Both the position numbers and the translations under genes were made by a program. From a virus: a DNA stretch of 46,732 bases. Below the pieces are notes generated by a model. The model was not told where the DNA came from, did no database searches, and worked only from the letters and a program-made list of their open reading frames with translations. Shown piece by piece: positions 44,587-46,732 of the stretch. Each line of letters starts with the position of its first letter. Position 1 is the stretch's first letter. The stretch lies in IMG/VR virus record IMGVR_UViG_3300027771_001300, positions 1 through 46,732 of that record; one strand, written 5' to 3'.

Positions 44587-45178
44587 TTACGTAACCGAAT
44601 TTGAAAAACAAATAGCAACATACACTGGTGCGAAATATGCAATAGCAACTGACTGTTGCACACACGCATTGTTTCTTAGTTTGTATTACTATAAGCAACA
44701 GAACAATATAACCAATGTTGTGTTACCAAATAATACCTATGTCAGTGTGGCAATGCAATGTAAGCATTTAGGATTAGATGTAGATTTTGTTGACAAAGAA
44801 TGGATAGGGTGTTATACTATAGAGAACACAAATGTAGTTGATGCTGCACCAAGGTTACATCGTGGGCAATATGAACATGGTACAAGTACCTGCATCAGTT
44901 TTCAGTTTAAGAAAATACTTAGCACAACACGCGGAGGTATGATTCTCACGGACGATTTAGACTTCTACCATTGGGCGCAACGCGCTACTCATGATGGACG
45001 AGATATGAATATTCCATATGAACAAGATAACATTACATTTATTGGGTGGCATTATTTTATGACACCAGAGATTGCACAAGTCGGATTAGCAAAGTTACAA
45101 ATACTACCAGACTACAATGAAGATTGTGCTGGCAGTCATACTTATCCTGACATAAGTTACACAAAGGGATTAATATGA
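44573..45178 (+). CDS. Half-length DegT/DnrJ/EryC1-type aminotransferase
   Basis: A 201-residue protein with the N-terminal and PLP core of sugar aminotransferases: an FEKQIATYTGAKYAIATDCC start, THALFLSLYYY, LPNNTYVSVAMQCKHLGL, VVDAAPRLH (Asp90 for the PLP nitrogen), and CISFQFKKILSTTRGGMILT, where Lys114 is the expected Schiff-base lysine by alignment to the family spacing. Usual members are about 370-400 aa; the C-terminal small domain is absent and the frame ends cleanly at 45178. It may be a compact working enzyme or dead. It would transfer an amino group to a keto-sugar. Confidence 0.75.
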   Translation: MNPFNYVTEFEKQIATYTGAKYAIATDCCTHALFLSLYYYKQQNNITNVVLPNNTYVSVAMQCKHLGLDVDFVDKEWIGCYTIENTNVVDAAPRLHRGQYEHGTSTCISFQFKKILSTTRGGMILTDDLDFYHWAQRATHDGRDMNIPYEQDNITFIGWHYFMTPEIAQVGLAKLQILPDYNEDCAGSHTYPDISYTKGLI

Positions 45179-46368
45179 GACAAGTAAAAAAAGTAACAGA
45201 GTGTCGTAGTTGCGGCACAGATAACATGGACACCGTGTTTGATATAGGTGAACTAAAAATAAATGCTTTTACTGTAGAACCAAATACAGATGTAGGAAGC
45301 GCACCACTCACATTGGTACATTGCACCGAATGTGATTTAATTCAATTAGATCACACAGTACGTGAGCAAGAACTGTATGAGAACTATTGGTACTTGTCAC
45401 GTCTAAATCAAAAGATTGTTGATAACCTTCACAGTATTGTAGATGACATTAGTAGCGAAGTGGGATTAGGTAAAGGCGACATCGTACTTGATATTGGTGC
45501 TAACGATGGAACACTGCTTAGTAAATATGACAGCAAAGAAGTTGTGCGTGTTGGGTGTGATCCTGCAAAGAATATTCACCTTGAACTAGTAAAGCATACA
45601 GATATTATGATAGGTGATTTTTTCAACTATGATAACTGGGTAAGTCGTGTAGGTAACAAGACAGCACGTGCTATCACAACGGTTGCTATGTTCTATGACT
45701 TAGATGACCCAAATAGTTTCGTAGCAGATATAAAGAAAGTATTAGCGAATGATGGTGTATGGTTATGTCAGTTAATGACAGCAGCACCTATGCTTAATAG
45801 CAATGACTTAGGCAATGTGATACATGAACATATAGAGTATTATAGTTTCAAGAGCCTTGTCATATTAATGGAACGTCACGGATTAGAAATATATAAAGTT
45901 CTAGAGAATGATATTAATGGCGGTAGTTACCAGTTGTATATTAGACATTACTCAAGTGGCAGTATTGAATATGCAGAAGATATTACACCAGAACGTATCT
46001 CACAATGGGCTGATGATATTGCAAAGAATCGTGATGATACTGTAGAGTTTTTGCGGGATGTAGTTGCTGATGGTAAGAAAGTTTATATCATGGGCGCAAG
46101 TACAAAAGGCAATACCATAATGCAATACTATGGATTAGACAGTAAATTAATATCTGGTGCAGCAGAAATACATCCTGATAAAATTGGAAAATATCTAGTA
46201 GGAAGTAGCATACCTATTGTTCACGAAGATGATGCAAAGAACGATGCTGATTATTTCCTAGTGTTTCCATTCCACTTCAAAGACTTATTCGTTAATCGTA
46301 TTATGAAAGATTGGATCTCACAAGGAGGAAAGTTAATATTTTGTACACCAACGTTTGAAGTAATATAA
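45175..46368 (+). CDS. TylCIII-type sugar C-methyltransferase
   Basis: A 397-residue protein with the three-part layout of NDP-hexose C-methyltransferases. There is an N-terminal zinc-binding part (Cys10, Cys13; Cys50, Cys53), a SAM Rossmann fold with DIVLDIGANDGTLLS (102-116), and a C-terminal domain with VYIMGASTKGNTIMQYYGL and HPDKIGKYLVGSSIPIVHED. Such enzymes put a methyl group on C-3 of a keto-sugar, giving branched sugars. All visible motifs are intact. It overlaps the aminotransferase gene by 4 nt, so both likely serve one pathway. Confidence 0.85.
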   Translation: MRQVKKVTECRSCGTDNMDTVFDIGELKINAFTVEPNTDVGSAPLTLVHCTECDLIQLDHTVREQELYENYWYLSRLNQKIVDNLHSIVDDISSEVGLGKGDIVLDIGANDGTLLSKYDSKEVVRVGCDPAKNIHLELVKHTDIMIGDFFNYDNWVSRVGNKTARAITTVAMFYDLDDPNSFVADIKKVLANDGVWLCQLMTAAPMLNSNDLGNVIHEHIEYYSFKSLVILMERHGLEIYKVLENDINGGSYQLYIRHYSSGSIEYAEDITPERISQWADDIAKNRDDTVEFLRDVVADGKKVYIMGASTKGNTIMQYYGLDSKLISGAAEIHPDKIGKYLVGSSIPIVHEDDAKNDADYFLVFPFHFKDLFVNRIMKDWISQGGKLIFCTPTFEVI

Positions 46369-46371
46369 ATA
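46364..46371 (+). promoter_or_regulatory. Perfect late promoter TATAAATA, leaderless HAD fragment
   Basis: An exact late core overlaps the stop of the methyltransferase gene (TAA 46366-46368). By T4 geometry the start would be at 46377, the A of the next ATG. It is the second case here in which five bases separate TAAATA from ATG. Confidence 0.7.
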
Positions 46372-46376
46372 ATATC

Positions 46377-46490
46377 ATGTCCATATTAATCATATTTGAC
46401 TTTGACGGAACACTCATTGACTGTAAAGAATTACACCAATCTGGATTCAATCAAGCAGATACCATACAATACATTAAGACGTTACTATAA
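46377..46490 (+). pseudogene. HAD-phosphatase N-terminal fragment
   Basis: A 37-residue reading frame begins MSILIIFDFDGTLIDCKELH, which is motif I (DxDGT, Asp8 and Asp10) of HAD hydrolases. After about 27 residues it diverges and stops at 46488-46490. HAD phosphatases are about 200 residues, so motifs II to IV are missing. It is most likely the remnant of a sugar-phosphate phosphatase, perhaps cut by a deletion, or a short peptide of unknown use. A perfect late promoter still precedes it. Confidence 0.6.
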
Positions 46491-46501
46491 CTGGATATAT
46501 T

Positions 46502-46732
46502 ATGAAACTAATAATGCCAATGGCGGGACTAGGCAGCCGCTTTGAAGAACAAATTAAACCATTAATCAATGTCAATGGCGTACCTATGTTCGTTAATAGC
46601 GAGAGATGCCTAAAGATGCAATTCGATGAATATATCTTCATCACTCGTATAGAACATAATCTAAAAGAAATAATACATCAGTACTACCCACATGCTCATG
46701 TAATCGAAATAGACTATACCACCGAAGGCACC
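46502..46732 (+). CDS. Sugar nucleotidyltransferase, partial
   Basis: The first 77 residues of a protein that runs off the window. MKLIMPMAGLGSRFEEQIKP with LINVNGVPMFV matches the N-terminus of RmlA/GlmU-like nucleotidyltransferases (a G-x-G-x-R loop with G9, G11, R13, then K19-P20). Such enzymes make NDP-sugars from a sugar 1-phosphate. The ATG follows the HAD fragment by 11 nt, with no clear ribosome-binding site. It would supply the activated sugar for the genes to the left. Confidence 0.75.
   Translation, partial: MKLIMPMAGLGSRFEEQIKPLINVNGVPMFVNSERCLKMQFDEYIFITRIEHNLKEIIHQYYPHAHVIEIDYTTEGT

Noticed and set aside
1-46732. tRNA genes, CRISPR arrays, insertion sequences and attachment sites
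   Set aside because: I looked for cloverleaf-like segments, regular repeat-spacer patterns, transposase motifs and flanking direct repeats and saw none.

Overview
The window is one continuous segment of a low-GC, gene-dense, T4-superfamily tailed phage (contractile-tail myovirus). The call rests on recognisable T4 core genes: the recombination nuclease pair gp46/gp47, the late sigma factor gp55, and the baseplate proteins gp48/gp54-like, gp53, a gp5-like spike, gp25 and gp6. Near-absent intergenic space, many 1-14 nt gene overlaps and several TAAATA-type late promoters fit the same picture. The combination of core genes with a 3404-residue protein after gp6 and a large nucleotide-sugar block resembles marine T4-like phages. 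No photosynthesis genes, tRNAs or CRISPRs are visible, and the host cannot be determined from this window.

Region 1 (1-4629, minus strand) is a replication/transcription operon. gp55 is read first, then gp47, gp46, a 68-aa unknown and a GIY-YIG-like protein. A textbook sigma70 promoter (TTGACA, 17 nt, TATAAT) lies directly upstream of gp55, so the phage late sigma factor appears to be made from a host-type promoter. A second host-type promoter at 67-94 points left out of the window.

Region 2 (4679-11305, plus strand) starts at a TAAATA-type late promoter. It encodes a nucleotidyltransferase-like protein, the tail-tube/baseplate junction protein, gp53, a putative hub protein, a gp5-like spike that lacks the lysozyme insert, a separate GH24-like lysozyme, an SGNH-hydrolase-like protein with no ordinary start codon, and an HNH nuclease. 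It ends at a clear intrinsic terminator.

Region 3 (11338-27539) carries gp25, gp6, a giant gp7-position protein and three more virion or fibre proteins.

Region 4 (27545-34573) begins at a perfect TATAAATA promoter. It holds a small conserved-looking protein, several glycosyltransferase-like proteins, a possible P-loop protein, dihydrofolate reductase, a small SH3-like protein, thymidylate synthase, and a cytidylyltransferase-cupin fusion.

Region 5 (34573-46732) is a nucleotide-sugar or small-molecule block. It has a twitch-type radical SAM protein, two paralogous glycosyltransferase-like proteins, an SGNH-like protein, two nucleotide-sugar dehydrogenases (one lacking the C-terminal domain), an SDR epimerase, a redoxin, an isochorismatase-like protein, a sugar-isomerase cupin, a half-length DegT aminotransferase, a TylCIII-type C-methyltransferase, a HAD fragment and the start of a sugar nucleotidyltransferase. 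Together these could make and attach an unusual branched, amino- or acid-containing sugar. The product and its target (virion, DNA or host surface) are not known from the sequence.
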